From positions 9,680,407 through 9,744,406 of the forward strand of contig OW028584.1 of NCBI GenBank assembly GCA_932294295.1: a DNA stretch of 64,000 nt, given 5' to 3'. Positions 18,740 through 34,300 of the stretch are shown here, piece by piece. The position numbers and the translations under genes were made by a program. Each line of letters opens with the position of its first letter. Within the stretch, counting starts at the first letter, position 1. The DNA comes from Alitta virens. Its lineage: Eukaryota > Annelida > Polychaeta > Phyllodocida > Nereididae. Under the pieces are notes generated by a model. The model made no database searches and was not told the DNA's origin. It worked only from the letters and a program-made list of their open reading frames with translations.

Positions 18740-20990
18740 TGAGATATCATTCTATTAATTTGTGACTATAACTTATCATTTATGCCAGGCACTGCCCCAG
18801 TGAATGCAATCTTATAGCCAGAACTGGCCTATGATATCGCGTACCCACTTAATTTCTGCAGTTTTTACTCATACAACAGCTTCAGCTTTGATGATGATAC
18901 TTGATAATGACACCTAACAATACCTGAGATATCATTCTATTAATTTGTGACTATAACTTATCATTTATGCCAGGCACTGCCCCAGTGAGCGAAATCTCAT
19001 AGCCAGAACTGGCCTATGATATCGCGTACCCCCTTAATTTCTGCAGTTTTTACTTATACAACAGCTTCAGCTTTGATGATGATACTTGATAATGTCACCT
19101 AACAATACCTGAGATATCATTCTATTAATTTGTGACTATAACTCCCCATTTATGCCAGGTATGGCCCCAGTGAACGCAATGTCATAGCCAGAACTGGCCT
19201 ATGATATCGCGTACCCCTTAATTTCTGCAGTTTTTACTTATACAACAGCTTCAGCTTTGATGATGATACTTGATAAAGACACCTAACAATACCTGAGATA
19301 TCATTCTATTAATTTGTGACTATAACTTATCATTTATGCCAGGCATTGTCCCAGTGAACACAATCTCATAGCAAGAACTGGCCTGTGATATCGCGTACCC
19401 CCCTAATTTCTGCTTATATAACAGCTTTACCTTCGATGGTGATACTTGATAATGACACATAAAAACGCCTGAGATATCATTCTATTGATTTGTGACTATA
19501 ACTCTTCATTTGTGCCAGGCATTGCCCCAGTCAACGCAATCTCATAGCCAAACATGACCTAAGATATCGCGTACCCCCTTAATTTCTGCAGTTTTTACTT
19601 ATACAACAGCTTCAGCTTTGTTGGTGATACTTGATAATGACACATAACAATACCTGAGATATCATTCTATTAATTTGTGACTATAACTTATCATTTATGC
19701 CAGGCACTGCCCCAGTGAACGCAATCTCATAGCCAGAACTGGCCTATGATATCGCGTACCCCCTTAATTTCTGCAGTTTTTACTTATATAACAGCTTCAG
19801 CTTTGTTGGTGATACTTGATAATGACACCTAACAATACCTGAGATATCATTCTATTAATTTGTGACTATACCTCCTCATTTATGCCAGGCATTGCCCCAG
19901 TGAACGCAATCTCATAGCCAGAACTGGCCTATGATATCGCGTACCCCCTTAATTTCTGCAGTTTTTACTTATACAACAGCTTCAGCTTTGATGATGATAC
20001 TTGATAATGACACATAACAATACCTGAAATATCATTCTATTAATTTGTGACTATAACTTATCATTTATGCCAGGCACTGCCCCAGTGAACGCAATCTCAT
20101 AGCCAGAACTGGCCTATGATATCGCGTACCCCCTTAATTTCTGCAGTTTTTACTTATACAACAGCTTCAGCTTTGATGATGATACTTGATAATGACACAT
20201 AACAATACCTGAAATATCATTCTATTAATTTGTGACTATAACTCCTCATTTATGCCAGGCACTGCCCCAGTGAACGCAATCTCATAGCCAGAACTGGCCT
20301 ATGATATCGCGTAGCCCCTTAATTTCTGCAGTTTTTACTTATACAACAGCTTCAGCTTTGATGATGATACTTGATAATGACACCTAACAATACCTGAGAC
20401 ATCATTCTATTAATTTGTGACTATAACTTATCATTTATGCCAGGCACTGCCCCAGTGAATGCAATCTTATAGCCAGAACTGGCCTATGATATCGCGTACC
20501 CCCTTAATTTCTGCAGTTTTTACTTATACAACAGCTTCAGCTTTGATGATGATACTTGATAATGACACCTAACAATACCTGAGATATCATTCTATTAATT
20601 TGTGACTATAACTTATCATTTATGCCAGGCACTGCCCCAGTGAACGAAATCTCATAGCCAGAACTGGCCTATGATATCGCGTACCCCCTTAATTTCTGCA
20701 GTTTTTACTTATACAACAGCTTCAGCTTTGATGATGATACTTGATAATGACACATAACAATACCTGAAATATCATTCTATTAATTTGTGACTATAACTTA
20801 TCATTTATGCCAGGCACTGGCCCAGTGAACGCAATCTCATAGCCAGAACTAACCTATGATATCGCGTACCCCCTTAATTTCTGCAGTTTTTACTTATACA
20901 ACAGCTGCAGCTTTGATGATGATACTTGATAATGACACCTAACAATACCTGAGATATCATTCTATTAATTTGTGACTATAACTCCTCATT
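18740..20990 (+). repeat. Segment duplicated about 6.47 kb downstream (source or copy 1)
   Basis: The run of variants GTGAATGCAATCTTATAG with GTACCCACTTAA, GTGAGCGAAATC, CAGGTATGGCCCC, CATTGTCCCAGTGAACACAA, the 9-base-deleted monomer and CCAAACATGACCTAAG appears in the same order at about 25,200-27,460. The offset is about 6,466 bases, i.e. 35 monomers. Matching breaks near 20,990, where CCCTAGTGAACGC appears here but not downstream. A few private differences are visible, such as GTAGCCCC at 20,312. Confidence 0.75.
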
Positions 20991-21479
20991 TATGCCAGGC
21001 ACTGCCCTAGTGAACGCAATCTCATAGCCAGGACTGGCCTATGATATTGCGTACCCCCTTAATTTCTGCAGATTTTACTTATACAACAGCTTCGGCTTTG
21101 ATGATGATACTTGATAATGACACCTAACAATACCTGAGATATCATTCTATTAATTTGTGACTATAACTTATCATTTATGCCAGGCACTGCCCCAGTGAAT
21201 GCAATCTTATAGCCAGAACTGGCCTATGATATCGCGTACCCACTTAATTTCTGCAGTTTTTACTTATACAACAGCTTCAGCTTTGATGATGATACTTGAT
21301 AATGACACCTAACAATACCTGAGATATCATTCTATTAATTTGTGACTATAACTTATCATTTATGCCAGGCACTGCCCCAGTGAGCGAAATCTCATAGCCA
21401 GAACTGGCCTATGATATCGCGTACCCCCTTAATTTCTGCAGTTTTTACTTATACAACAGCTGCAGCTTTGATGATGATA

Positions 21480-24400
21480 CTTGATAATGACACCTAACAA
21501 TACCTGAGATATCATTCTATTAATTTGTGACTATAACTCCTCATTTATGCCAGGCACTGCCCCAGTGAACGCAATCTCATAGCCAGAACTGGCCTATGAT
21601 ATCGCGTACCCCCTTAATTTCTGCAGTTCTTACTTATACAACAGCTTCAGCTTTGATGATGATACTTGATAATGACACCTAACAATACCTGAGACATCAT
21701 TCTATTAATTTGTGACTATAACTTATCATTTATGCCAGGCACTGCCCCAGTGAATGCAATCTTATAGCCAGAACTGGCCTATGATATCGCGTACCCCCTT
21801 AATTTCTGCAGTTTTTACTTATACAACAGCTTCAGCTTTGATGATGATACTTGATAATGACACCTAACAATACCTGAGATATCATTCTATTAATTTGTGA
21901 CTATAACTTATCATTTATGCCAGGCACTGCCCCAGTGAACGAAATCTCATAGCCAGAACTGGCCTATGATATCGCGTACCCCCTTAATTTCTGCAGTTTT
22001 TACTTATACAACAGCTTCAGCTTTGATGATGATACTTGATAATGACACATAACAATACCTGAAATATCATTCTATTAATTTGTGACTATAACTTATCATT
22101 TATGCCAGGCACTGGCCCAGTGAACGCAATCTCATAGCCAGAACTAACCTATGATATCGCGTACCCCCTTAATTTCTGCAGTTTTTACTTATACAACAGC
22201 TGCAGCTTTGATGATGATACTTGATAATGACACCTAACAATACCTGAGATATCATTCTATTAATTTGTGACTATAACTCCTCATTTATGCCAGGCACTGC
22301 CCCAGTGAACGCAATCTCATAGCCAGAACTGGCCTATGATATCGCGTACCCCCTTAATTTCTGCAGTTCTTACTTATACAACAGCTTCAGCTTTGATGAT
22401 GATACTTGATAATGACACCTAACAATACCTGAGACATCATTCTATTAATTTGTGACTATAACTTATCATTTATGCCAGGCACTGCCCCAGTGAATGCAAT
22501 CTTATAGCCAGAACTGGCCTATGATATCGCGTACCCCCTTAATTTCTGCAGTTTTTACTTATACAACAGCTTCAGCTTTGATGATGATACTTGATAATGA
22601 CACCTAACAATACCTGAGATATCATTCTATTAATTTGTGACTATAACTTATCATTTATGTCAGGCACTGCCCCAGTGAACGCAATCTCATAGCCAGAACT
22701 GGCCTATGATATCGCGTACCCCCTTAATTTCTGCAGTTTTTACTTATACAACAGCTTCAGCTTTGATGATGATACTTGATAATGACACATAACAATACCT
22801 GAAATATCATTCTATTAATTTGTGACTATAACTTATCATTTATGCCAGGCACTGGCCCAGTGAACGCAATCTCATAGCCAGAACTGGCCTATGATATCGC
22901 GTACCCCCTTAATTTCTGCAGTTTTTACTTATACAACAGCTTCAGCTTTGATGATGATACTTGATAATGACACCTAACAAAACCTGAGATATCATTCTAT
23001 AAATTTGTGACTATAACTCCTCATTTATGCCAGGCACTGCCCTAGTGAACGCAATCTCATAGCCAGAACTGGCCTATGATATTGCGTACCCCCTTAATTT
23101 CTGCAGATTTTACTTATACAACAGCTTCGGCTTTGATGATGATACTTGATAATGACACCTAACAATACCTGAGATATCATTCTATTAATTTGTGACTATA
23201 ACTTATCATTTATGCCAGGCACTGCCCCAGTGAATGCAATCTTATAGCCAGAACTGGCCTATGATATCGCGTACCCACTTAATTTCTGCAGTTTTTACTT
23301 ATACAACAGCTTCAGCTTTGATGATGATACTTGATAATGACACCTAACAATACCTGAGATATCATTCTATTAATTTGTGACTATAACTTATCATTTATGC
23401 CAGGCACTGCCCCAGTGAGCGAAATCTCATAGCCAGAACTGGCCTATGATATCGCGTACCCCCTTAATTTCTGCAGTTTTTACTTATACAACAGCTGCAG
23501 CTTTGATGATGATACTTGATAATGACACCTAACAATACCTGAGATATCATTCTATTAATTTGTGACTATAACTCCTCATTTATGCCAGGCACTGCCCCAG
23601 TGAACGCAATCTCATAGCCAGAACTGGCCTATGATATCGCGTACCCCCTTAATTTCTGCAGTTCTTACTTATACAACAGCTTCAGCTTTGATGATGATAC
23701 TTGATAATGACACCTAACAATACCTGAGACATCATTCTATTAATTTGTGACTATAACTTATCATTTATGCCAGGCACTGCCCCAGTGAATGCAATCTTAT
23801 AGCCAGAACTGGCCTATGATATCGCGTACCCCCTTAATTTCTGCAGTTTTTACTTATACAACAGCTTCAGCTTTGATGATGATACTTGATAATGACACCT
23901 AACAATACCTGAGATATCATTCTATTAATTTGTGACTATAACTTATCATTTATGTCAGGCACTGCCCCAGTGAACGCAATCTCATAGCCAGAACTGGCCT
24001 ATGATATCGCGTACCCACTTAATTTCTGCAGTTTTTACTTATACAACAGCTTCAGCTTTGATGATGATACTTGATAATGACACCTAACAATACCTGAGAT
24101 ATCATTCTATTAATTTGTGACTATAACTTATCATTTATGCCAGGCACTGCCCCAGTGAGCGAAATCTCATAGCCAGAACTGGCCTATGATATCGCGTACC
24201 CCCTTAATTTCTGCAGTTTTTACTTATACAACAGCTGCAGCTTTGATGATGATACTTGATAATGACACCTAACAATACCTGAGATATCATTCTATTAATT
24301 TGTGACTATAACTCCTCATTTATGCCAGGCACTGCCCCAGTGAACGCAATCTCATAGCCAGAACTGGCCTATGATATCGCGTACCCCCTTAATTTCTGCA

Positions 24401-25000
24401 GTTCTTACTTATACAACAGCTTCAGCTTTGATGATGATACTTGATAATGACACCTAACAATACCTGAGACATCATTCTATTAATTTGTTACTATAACTTA
24501 TCATTTATGCCAGGCACTGCCCCAGTGAATGCAATCTTATAGCCAGAACTGGCCTATGATATCGCGTACCCCCTTAATTTCTGCAGTTTTTACTTATACA
24601 ACAGCTTCAGCTTTGATGATGATACTTGATAATGACACCTAACAATACCTGAGATATCATTCTATTAATTTGTGACTATAACTTATCATTTATGTCAGGC
24701 ACTGCACCAGTGAACGCAATCTCATAGCCAGAACTGGCCTATGATATCGCGTACCCCCTTAATTTCTGCAGTTTTTACTTATACAACAGCTTCAGCTTTG
24801 ATGATGATACTTGATAATGACACATAACAATACCTGAAATATCATTCTATTAATTTGTGACTATAACTTATCATTTATGCCAGGCACTGGCCCAGTGAAC
24901 GCAATCTCATAGCCAGAACTGGCCTATGATATCGCGTACCCCCTTAATTTCTGCAGTTTTTACTTACACAACAGTTTCAGCTTTGATGATGATACTTGAT
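21480..25000 (+). repeat. Zone of 4-mer and 7-mer tandem blocks
   Basis: The variant CTGCAGTTCTTACTTATA occurs near 21,626, 22,366, 23,661 and 24,401, with spacings of 740, 1,295 and 740 bases (4, 7 and 4 monomers). It travels with the neighbouring CAACAGCTGCAG and GAGACATCATTC variants. The same variant recurs near 27,536, 54,266, 59,251 and 61,831. Confidence 0.75.
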
Positions 25001-25199
25001 AATGACACCTAACAAAACCTGAGATATCATTCTATAAATTTGTGACTATAACTCCTCATTTATGCCAGGCACTGCCCTAGTGAACGCAATCTCATAGCCA
25101 GGACTGGCCTATGATATTGCGTACCCCCTTAATTTCTGCAGATTTTACTTATACAACAGCTTCGGCTTTGATGATGATACTTGATAATGACACCTAACA

Positions 25200-27460
25200 A
25201 TACCTGAGATATCATTCTATTAATTTGTGACTATAACTTATCATTTATGCCAGGCACTGCCCCAGTGAATGCAATCTTATAGCCAGAACTGGCCTATGAT
25301 ATCGCGTACCCACTTAATTTCTGCAGTTTTTACTTATACAACAGCTTCAGCTTTGATGATGATACTTGATAATGACACCTAACAATACCTGAGATATCAT
25401 TCTATTAATTTGTGACTATAACTTATCATTTATGCCAGGCACTGCCCCAGTGAGCGAAATCTCATAGCCAGAACTGGCCTATGATATCGCGTACCCCCTT
25501 AATTTCTGCAGTTTTTACTTATACAACAGCTTCAGCTTTGATGATGATACTTGATAATGTCACCTAACAATACCTGAGATATCATTCTATTAATTTGTGA
25601 CTATAACTCCCCATTTATGCCAGGTATGGCCCCAGTGAACGCAATGTCATAGCCAGAACTGGCCTATGATATCGCGTACCCCCTTAATTTCTGCAGTTTT
25701 TACTTATACAACAGCTTCAGCTTTGATGATGATACTTGATAAAGACACCTAACAATACCTGAGATATCATTCTATTAATTTGTGACTATAACTTATCATT
25801 TATGCCAGGCATTGTCCCAGTGAACACAATCTCATAGCAAGAACTGGCCTGTGATATCGCGTACCCCCCTAATTTCTGCTTATATAACAGCTTTACCTTC
25901 GATGGTGATACTTGATAATGACACATAAAAACGCCTGAGATATCATTCTATTGATTTGTGACTATAACTCTTCATTTGTGCCAGGCATTGCCCCAGTCAA
26001 CGCAATCTCATAGCCAAACATGACCTAAGATATCGCGTACCCCCTTAATTTCTGCAGTTTTTACTTATACAACAGCTTCAGCTTTGTTGGTGATACTTGA
26101 TAATGACACATAACAATACCTGAGATATCATTCTATTAATTTGTGACTATAACTTATCATTTATGCCAGGCACTGCCCCAGTGAACGCAATCTCATAGCC
26201 AGAACTGGCCTATGATATCGCGTACCCCCTTAATTTCTGCAGTTTTTACTTATATAACAGCTTCAGCTTTGTTGGTGATACTTGATAATGACACCTAACA
26301 ATACCTGAGATATCATTCTATTAATTTGTGACTATACCTCCTCATTTATGCCAGGCATTGCCCCAGTGAACGCAATCTCATAGCCAGAACTGGCCTATGA
26401 TATCGCGTACCCCCTTAATTTCTGCAGTTTTTACTTATACAACAGCTTCAGCTTTGATGATGATACTTGATAATGACACATAACAATACCTGAAATATCA
26501 TTCTATTAATTTGTGACTATAACTTATCATTTATGCCAGGCACTGCCCCAGTGAACGCAATCTCATAGCCAGAACTGGCCTATGATATCGCGTACCCCCT
26601 TAATTTCTGCAGTTTTTACTTATACAACAGCTTCAGCTTTGATGATGATACTTGATAATGACACATAACAATACCTGAAATATCATTCTATTAATTTGTG
26701 ACTATAACTCCTCATTTATGCCAGGCACTGCCCCAGTGAACGCAATCTCATAGCCAGAACTGGCCTATGATATCGCGTACCCCCTTAATTTCTGCAGTTT
26801 TTACTTATACAACAGCTTCAGCTTTGATGATGATACTTGATAATGACACCTAACAATACCTGAGACATCATTCTATTAATTTGTGACTATAACTTATCAT
26901 TTATGCCAGGCACTGCCCCAGTGAATGCAATCTTATAGCCAGAACTGGCCTATGATATCGCGTACCCCCTTAATTTCTGCAGTTTTTACTTATACAACAG
27001 CTTCAGCTTTGATGATGATACTTGATAATGACACCTAACAATACCTGAGATATCATTCTATTAATTTGTGACTATAACTTATCATTTATGCCAGGCACTG
27101 CCCCAGTGAACGAAATCTCATAGCCAGAACTGGCCTATGATATCGCGTACCCCCTTAATTTCTGCAGTTTTTACTTATACAACAGCTTCAGCTTTGATGA
27201 TGATACTTGATAATGACACAAAACAATACCTGAAATATCATTCTATTAATTTGTGACTATAACTTATCATTTATGCCAGGCACTGGCCCAGTGAACGCAA
27301 TCTCATAGCCAGAACTGACCTATGATATCGCGTACCCCCTTAATTTCTGCAGTTTTTACTTATACAACAGCTGCAGCTTTGATGATGATACTTGATAATG
27401 ACACCTAACAATACCTGAGATATCATTCTATTAATTTGTGACTATAACTCCTCATTTATG
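25200..27460 (+). repeat. Segment duplicated about 6.47 kb upstream (copy 2)
   Basis: This is the partner of 18,740-20,990, recognised by the same ordered series of variant monomers including the landmark at 25,869. It adds GACACAAAAC near 27,217 and GAACTGACCTATG near 27,316, which are absent upstream but recur in the 14-mer blocks near 53,945, 56,525, 58,930 and 61,510. This segment therefore looks related to the lineage that later expanded at the right end. Confidence 0.7.
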
Positions 27461-28139
27461 CCAGGCACTGCCCCAGTGAACGCAATCTCATAGCCAGAAC
27501 TGGCCTATGATATCGCGTACCCCCTTAATTTCTGCAGTTCTTACTTATACAACAGCTTCAGCTTTGATGATGATACTTGATAATGACACCTAACAATACC
27601 TGAGACATCATTCTATTAATTTGTGACTATAACTTATCATTTATGCCAGGCACTGCCCCAGTGAATGCAATCTTATAGCCAGAACTGACCTATGATATCG
27701 CGTACCCCCTTAATTTCTGCAGTTTTTACTTATACAACAGCTTCAGCTTTGATGATGATACTTGATAATGACACCTAACAATACCTGAGATATCATTCTA
27801 TTAATTTGTGACTATAACTTATCATTTATGCCAGGCACTGGCCCAGTGAACGCAATCTCATAGCCAGAACTGGCCTATGATATCGCGTACCCCCTTAATT
27901 TCTGCAGTTTTTACTTATACAACAGCTGCAGCTTTGATGATGATACTTGATAATGACAACTAACAATACCTGAGATATCATTCTATTAATTTGTGACTAT
28001 AACTTATCATTTATGCCAGGCACTGCCCCAGTGAACGAAATCTCATAGCCAGAACTGGCCTATGATATCGCGTACCCCCTTAATTTCTGCAGTTTTTACT
28101 TATACAACAGCTTCAGCTTTGATGATGATACTTTATAAT

Positions 28140-30300
28140 GACACCTAACAAAACCCGAGATATCATTCTATAAATTTGTGACTATAACTCCTCATTTATG
28201 CCAGGCACTGCCCCAGTGAACGCAATCTCATAGCCAGAACTGGCCTATGATATCGCGTACCCCCTTAATTTCTGCAGTTTTTACCAATACAACAGCTTCA
28301 GCTTTGTTGGTGATACTTGACAATGACACATAACAATACCTGAGATATCATTCTATTAATTTGTGACTATAACTTATCATTTATGCCAGGCACTGCCCCA
28401 GTGAACGCAATCTCATAGCCAGAACTGGCCTATGATATCGCGTACCCCCTTAATTTCTGCAGTTTTTACTTATACGACAGCTTCAGCTTTGTTGGTGATA
28501 CTTGATAATGACACCTAACAATACCTGAGATATCATTCTATTAATTTGTGACTATACCTCCTCATTTATGCCAGGCATTGCCCCAGTGAACGCAATCTCA
28601 TAGCCAGAACTGGCCTATGAAATCGCGTACCCCCTTAATTTCTGCAGTTTTTACTTATACAACAGCTTCAGCTTTGATGATGATACTTGATAATGACACA
28701 TAACAATACCTGAGATATCATTCTATTAATTTGTGACTATAACTTATCATTTATGCCAGGCACTGCCCCAGTGAATGCAATCTTATAGCCAGAACTGGCC
28801 TATGATATCGCGTACCCCCTTAATTTCTGCAGTTTTTACTTATACAACAGCTTCAGCTTTGATGATGATACTTGATAATGACACCTAACAATACCTGAGA
28901 TATCATTCTATTAATTTGTGACTATAACTTATCATTTATTCCAGGCACTGCCCCAGTGAACGCAATCTCATAGCCAGAACTGGCCTATGATATCGCGTAC
29001 CCCCTTAATTTCTGCAGTTTTTACTTATACAACAGCTGCAGCTTTGATGATGATACTTGATAATGACAACTAACAATACCTGAGATATCATTCTATTAAT
29101 TTGTGACTATAACTTATCATTTATGCCAGGCACTGCCCCAGTGAACGAAATCTCATAGCCAGAACTGGCCTATGATATCGCGTACCCCCTTAATTTCTGC
29201 AGTTTTTACTTATACAACAGCTTCAGCTTTGATGATGATACTTGATAATGACACCTAACAAAACCCGAGATATCATTCTATAAATTTGTGACTATAACTC
29301 CTCATTTATGCCAGGCACTGCCCCAGTGAACGCAATCTCATAGCCAGAACTGGCCTATGATATCGCGTACCCCCTTAATTTCTGCAGTTTTTACCAATAC
29401 AACAGCTTCAGCTTTGTTGGTGATACTTGACAATGACACATAACAATACCTGAGATATCATTCTATTAATTTGTGACTATAACTTATCATTTATGCCAGG
29501 CACTGCCCCAGTGAACGCAATCTCATAGCCAGAACTGGCCTATGATATCGCGTACCCCCTTAATTTCTGCAGTTTTTACTTATACGACAGCTTCAGCTTT
29601 GTTGGTGATACTTGATAATGACACCTAACAATACCTGAGATATCATTCTATTAATTTGTGACTATACCTCCTCATTTATGCCAGGCATTGCCCCAGTGAA
29701 CGCAATCTCATAGCCAGAACTGGCCTATGAAATCGCGTACCCCCTTAATTTCTGCAGTTTTTACTTATACAACAGCTTCAGCTTTGATGATGATACTTGA
29801 TAATGACACATAACAATACCTGAGATATCATTCTATTAATTTGTGACTATAACTTATCATTTATGCCAGGCACTGCCCCACTGAATGCAATCTTATAGCC
29901 AGAACTGGCCTATGATATCGCGTACCCCCTTAATTTCTGCAGTTTTTACTTATACAACAGCTTCAGCTTTGATGATGATACTTGATAATGACACCTAACA
30001 ATACCTGAGATATCATTCTATTAATTTGTGACTATAACTTATCATTTATTCCAGGCACTGCCCCAGTGAACGAAATCTCATAGCCAGAACTGGCCTATGA
30101 TATCGCGTACCCCCTTAATTTCTGCAGTTTTTACTTATACAACAGCTTCAGCTTTGATGATGATACTTGATAATGTCACCTAACATACCTGAGATATCAT
30201 TCTATTAATTAGTGACTATAACTCCCCATTTATGCCAGGTATGGCCCCAGTGAACGCAATGTCATAGCCAGAACTGGCCTATGATATCGCGTACCCCCCT
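28140..30300 (+). repeat. 6-mer block in tandem (1,110 bases)
   Basis: AAAACCCGAG at about 28,149 and 29,259 is followed in both copies by TTTTTACCAATACAAC, CTTGACAATGACAC, TATACGACAGC, CTATACCTCC, CTATGAAATCGCG and CATTTATTCCAGG in the same order, 1,110 bases apart. The same ordered series recurs near 54,877, 59,862 and 62,442 inside larger blocks. Confidence 0.75.
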
Positions 30301-31379
30301 AATTTCTGCTTATATAACAGCTTTACCTTCGATGGTGATACTTGATAATGACACATAAAAACGCCTGAGATATCATTCTATTGATTTGTGACTATAACTC
30401 TTCGTTTATGCCAGGCATTGCCCCAGTGAACGCAATCTCATAGCCAAACATGACCTAAGATATCGCGTACCCCCTTAATTTCTGCAGTTTTTACTTATAC
30501 AACAGCTTCAGCTTTGTTGGTGATACTTGATAATGACACATAACAATACCTGAGATATCATTCTATTAATTTGTGACTATAACTTATCATTTATGCCAGG
30601 CACTGCCCCAGTGAACGCAATCTCATAGCCAGAACTGGCCTATGATATCGCGTACCCCCTTAATTTCTGCAGTTTTTACTTATATAACAGCTTCAGCTTT
30701 GTTGGTGATACTTGATAATGACACCTAACAATACCTGAGATATCATTCTATTAATTTGTGACTATACCTCCTCATTTATGCCAGGCATTGCCCCAATGAA
30801 CGCAATCTCATAGCCAGAACTGGCCTATGATATCGCGTACCCCTTTAATTTCTGCAGTTTTTACTTATACGACAGCTTCAGCTTTGATGATGATACTTGA
30901 TAATGACACATAACAATACCTGAAATATCATTCTATTAATTTGTGACTATAACTTATCATTTATGCCAGGCACTGCCCCAGTGAACGCAATCTCATAGCC
31001 AGAACTGGCCTATGATATCGCGTACCCCCTTAATTTCTGCAGTTTTTACTTATACAACAGCTTCAGCTTTGATGATGATACTTGATAATGACACATAACA
31101 ATACCTGAAATATCATTCTATTAATTTGTGACTATAACTCTTCATTTATGCCAGGCACTGCCCCAGTGAACACAATCGAATAGCCAGAACTGGCCTATGA
31201 TATCGCGTACCCCCTTAATTTCTGCAGTTTTTACTTATACAACAGCTTCAGCTTTGATGATGATACTTGATAATGACACCTAACAATACCTGAGACATCA
31301 TTCTATTAATTTGTGACTATAACTTATCATTTATGCCAGGCACTGCCCCAGTGAATGCAATCTTATAGCCAGAACTGGC

Positions 31380-34300
31380 CTGTGATATCGCGTACCCCCT
31401 TAATTTCTGCAGTTTTTACTTATACAACAGCTTCAGCTTTGATGATGATACTTGATAATGTCACCTAACATACCTGAGATATCATTCTATTAATTAGTGA
31501 CTATAACTCCCCATTTATGCCAGGTATGGCCCCAGTGAACGCAATGTCATAGCCAGAACTGGCCTATGATATCGCGTACCCCCCTAATTTCTGCTTATAT
31601 AACAGCTTTACCTTCGATGGTGATACTTGATAATGACACATAAAAACGCCTGAGATATCATTCTATTGATTTGTGACTATAACTCTTCGTTTATGCCAGG
31701 CATTGCCCCAGTGAACGCAATCTCATAGCCAAACATGACCTAAGATATCGCGTACCCCCTTAATTTCTGCAGTTTTTACTTATACAACAGCTTCAGCTTT
31801 GTTGGTGATACTTGATAATGACACATAACAATACCTGAGATATCATTCTATTAATTTGTGACTATAACTTATCATTTATGCCAGGCACTGCCCCAGTGAA
31901 CGCAATCTCATAGCCAGAACTGGCCTATGATATCGCGTACCCCCTTAATTTCTGCAGTTTTTACTTATATAACAGCTTCAGCTTTGTTGGTGATACTTGA
32001 TAATGACACCTAACAATACCTGAGATATCATTCTATTAATTTGTGACTATACCTCCTCATTTATGCCAGGCATTGCCCCAGTGAACGCAATCTCATAGCC
32101 AGAACTGGCCTATGATATCGCGTACCCCTTTAATTTCTGCAGTTTTTACTTATACGACAGCTTCAGCTTTGATGATGATACTTGATAATGACACATAACA
32201 ATACCTGAAATATCATTCTATTAATTTGTGACTATAACTTATCATTTATGCCAGGCACTGCCCCAGTGAACGCAATCTCATAGCCAGAACTGGCCTATGA
32301 TATCGCGTACCCCCTTAATTTCTGCAGTTTTTACTTATACAACAGCTTCAGCTTTGATGATGATACTTGATAATGACACATAACAATACCTGAAATATCA
32401 TTCTATTAATTTGTGACTATAACTCTTCATTTATGCCAGGCACTGCCCCAGTGAACGCAATCTCATAGCCAGAACTGGCCTATGATATCGCGTACCCCCT
32501 TAATTTCTGCAGTTTTTACTTATACAACAGCTTCAGCTTTGATGATGATAATTGATAATGACACCTAACAATACCTGAGACATCATTCTATTAATTTGTG
32601 ACTATAACTTATCATTTATGCCAGGCACTGCCCCAGTGAATGCAATCTTATAGCCAGAACTGGCCTATGATATCGCGTACCCCCTTAATTTCTGCAGTTT
32701 TTACTTATACAACAGCTTCAGCTTTGATGATGATACTTGATAATGACACCTAACAATACCTGAGATATCATTCTATTAATTTGTGACTATAACTTATCAT
32801 TTATGCCAGGCACTGCCCCAGTGAACGAAATCTCATAGCCAGAACTGGCCTATGATATCGCGTACCCCCTTAATTTCTGCAGTTTTTACTTATACAACAG
32901 CTTCAGCTTTGATGATGATACTTGATAATGACACATAACAATACCTGAAATATCATTCTATTAATTTGTGACTATAACTTATCATTTATGCCAGGCACTG
33001 CCCCAGTGAACGCAATCTCATAGCCAGAACTGGCCTATGATATCGCGTACCCCCTTAATTTCTGCAGTTTTTACTTACACAACAGCTGCAGCTTTGATGA
33101 TGATACTTGATAATGACACCTAACAATACCTGAGATATCATTCTATTAATTTGTGACTATAACTTATCATTTATGCCAGGCACTGCCCCAGTGAACGAAA
33201 TCTCATAGCCAGAACTGGCCTATGATATCGCGTACCCCCTTAATTTCTGCAGTTTTTACTTATACAACAGCTTCAGCTTTGATGATGATACTTGATAATG
33301 ACACCTAACAATACCTGAGACATCATTCTATTAATTTGTGACTATAACTTATCATTTATGCCAGGCACTGCCCCATTGAATGCAATCTTATAGCCAGAAC
33401 TGGCCTAGGATATCGCGTACCCCCTTAATTTCTGCAGTTTTTACTTATACAACAGCTTCAGCTTTGATGATGATACTTGATAATGACACCTAACAATACC
33501 TGAGATATCATTCTATTAATTTGTGACTATAACTTATCATTTATGCCAGGCACTGCCCCAGTGAACGAAATCTCATAGCCAGAACTGGCCTATGATATCG
33601 CGTACCCCCTTAATTTCTGCAGTTTTTACTTATACAACAGCTTCAGCTTTGATGATGATACTTGATAATGACACATAACAATACCTGAAATATCATTCTA
33701 TTAATTTGTGACTATAACTTATCATTTATGCCAGGCACTGCCCCAGTGAACGCAATCTCATAGCCAGAACTGGCCTATGATATCGCGTACCCCCTTAATT
33801 TCTGCAGTTTTTACTTATACAACAGCTGCAGCTTTGATGATGATACTTGATAATGACACCTAACAATACCTGAGATATCATTCTATTAATTTGTGACTAT
33901 AACTTATCATTTATGCCAGGCACTGCCCCAGTGAACGAAATCTCATAGCCAGAACTGGCCTATGATATCGCGTACCCCCTTAATTTCTGCAGTTTTTACT
34001 TATACAACAGCTTCAGCTTTGATGATGATACTTGATAATGACACCTAACAAAACCCGAGATATCATTCTATAAATTTGTGACTATAACTCCTCATTTATG
34101 CCAGGCACTGCCCCAGTGAACGCAATCTCATAGCCAGAACTGGCCTATGATATCGCGTACCCCCTTAATTTCTGCAGTTTTTACCAATACAACAGCTTCA
34201 GCTTTGTTGGTGATACTTGACAATGACACATAACAATACCTGAGATATCATTCTATTAATTTGTGACTATAACTTATCATTTATGCCAGGCACTGCCCCA

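Noticed and set aside
16180..19440. CENP-B-box-like strings (ATTCGTTGAAG near 16,185; CTTCGATGG in the 9-base-deleted monomers)
   Set aside because: They keep the TTCG half but lack the required CGGG half, so they do not meet the box consensus.
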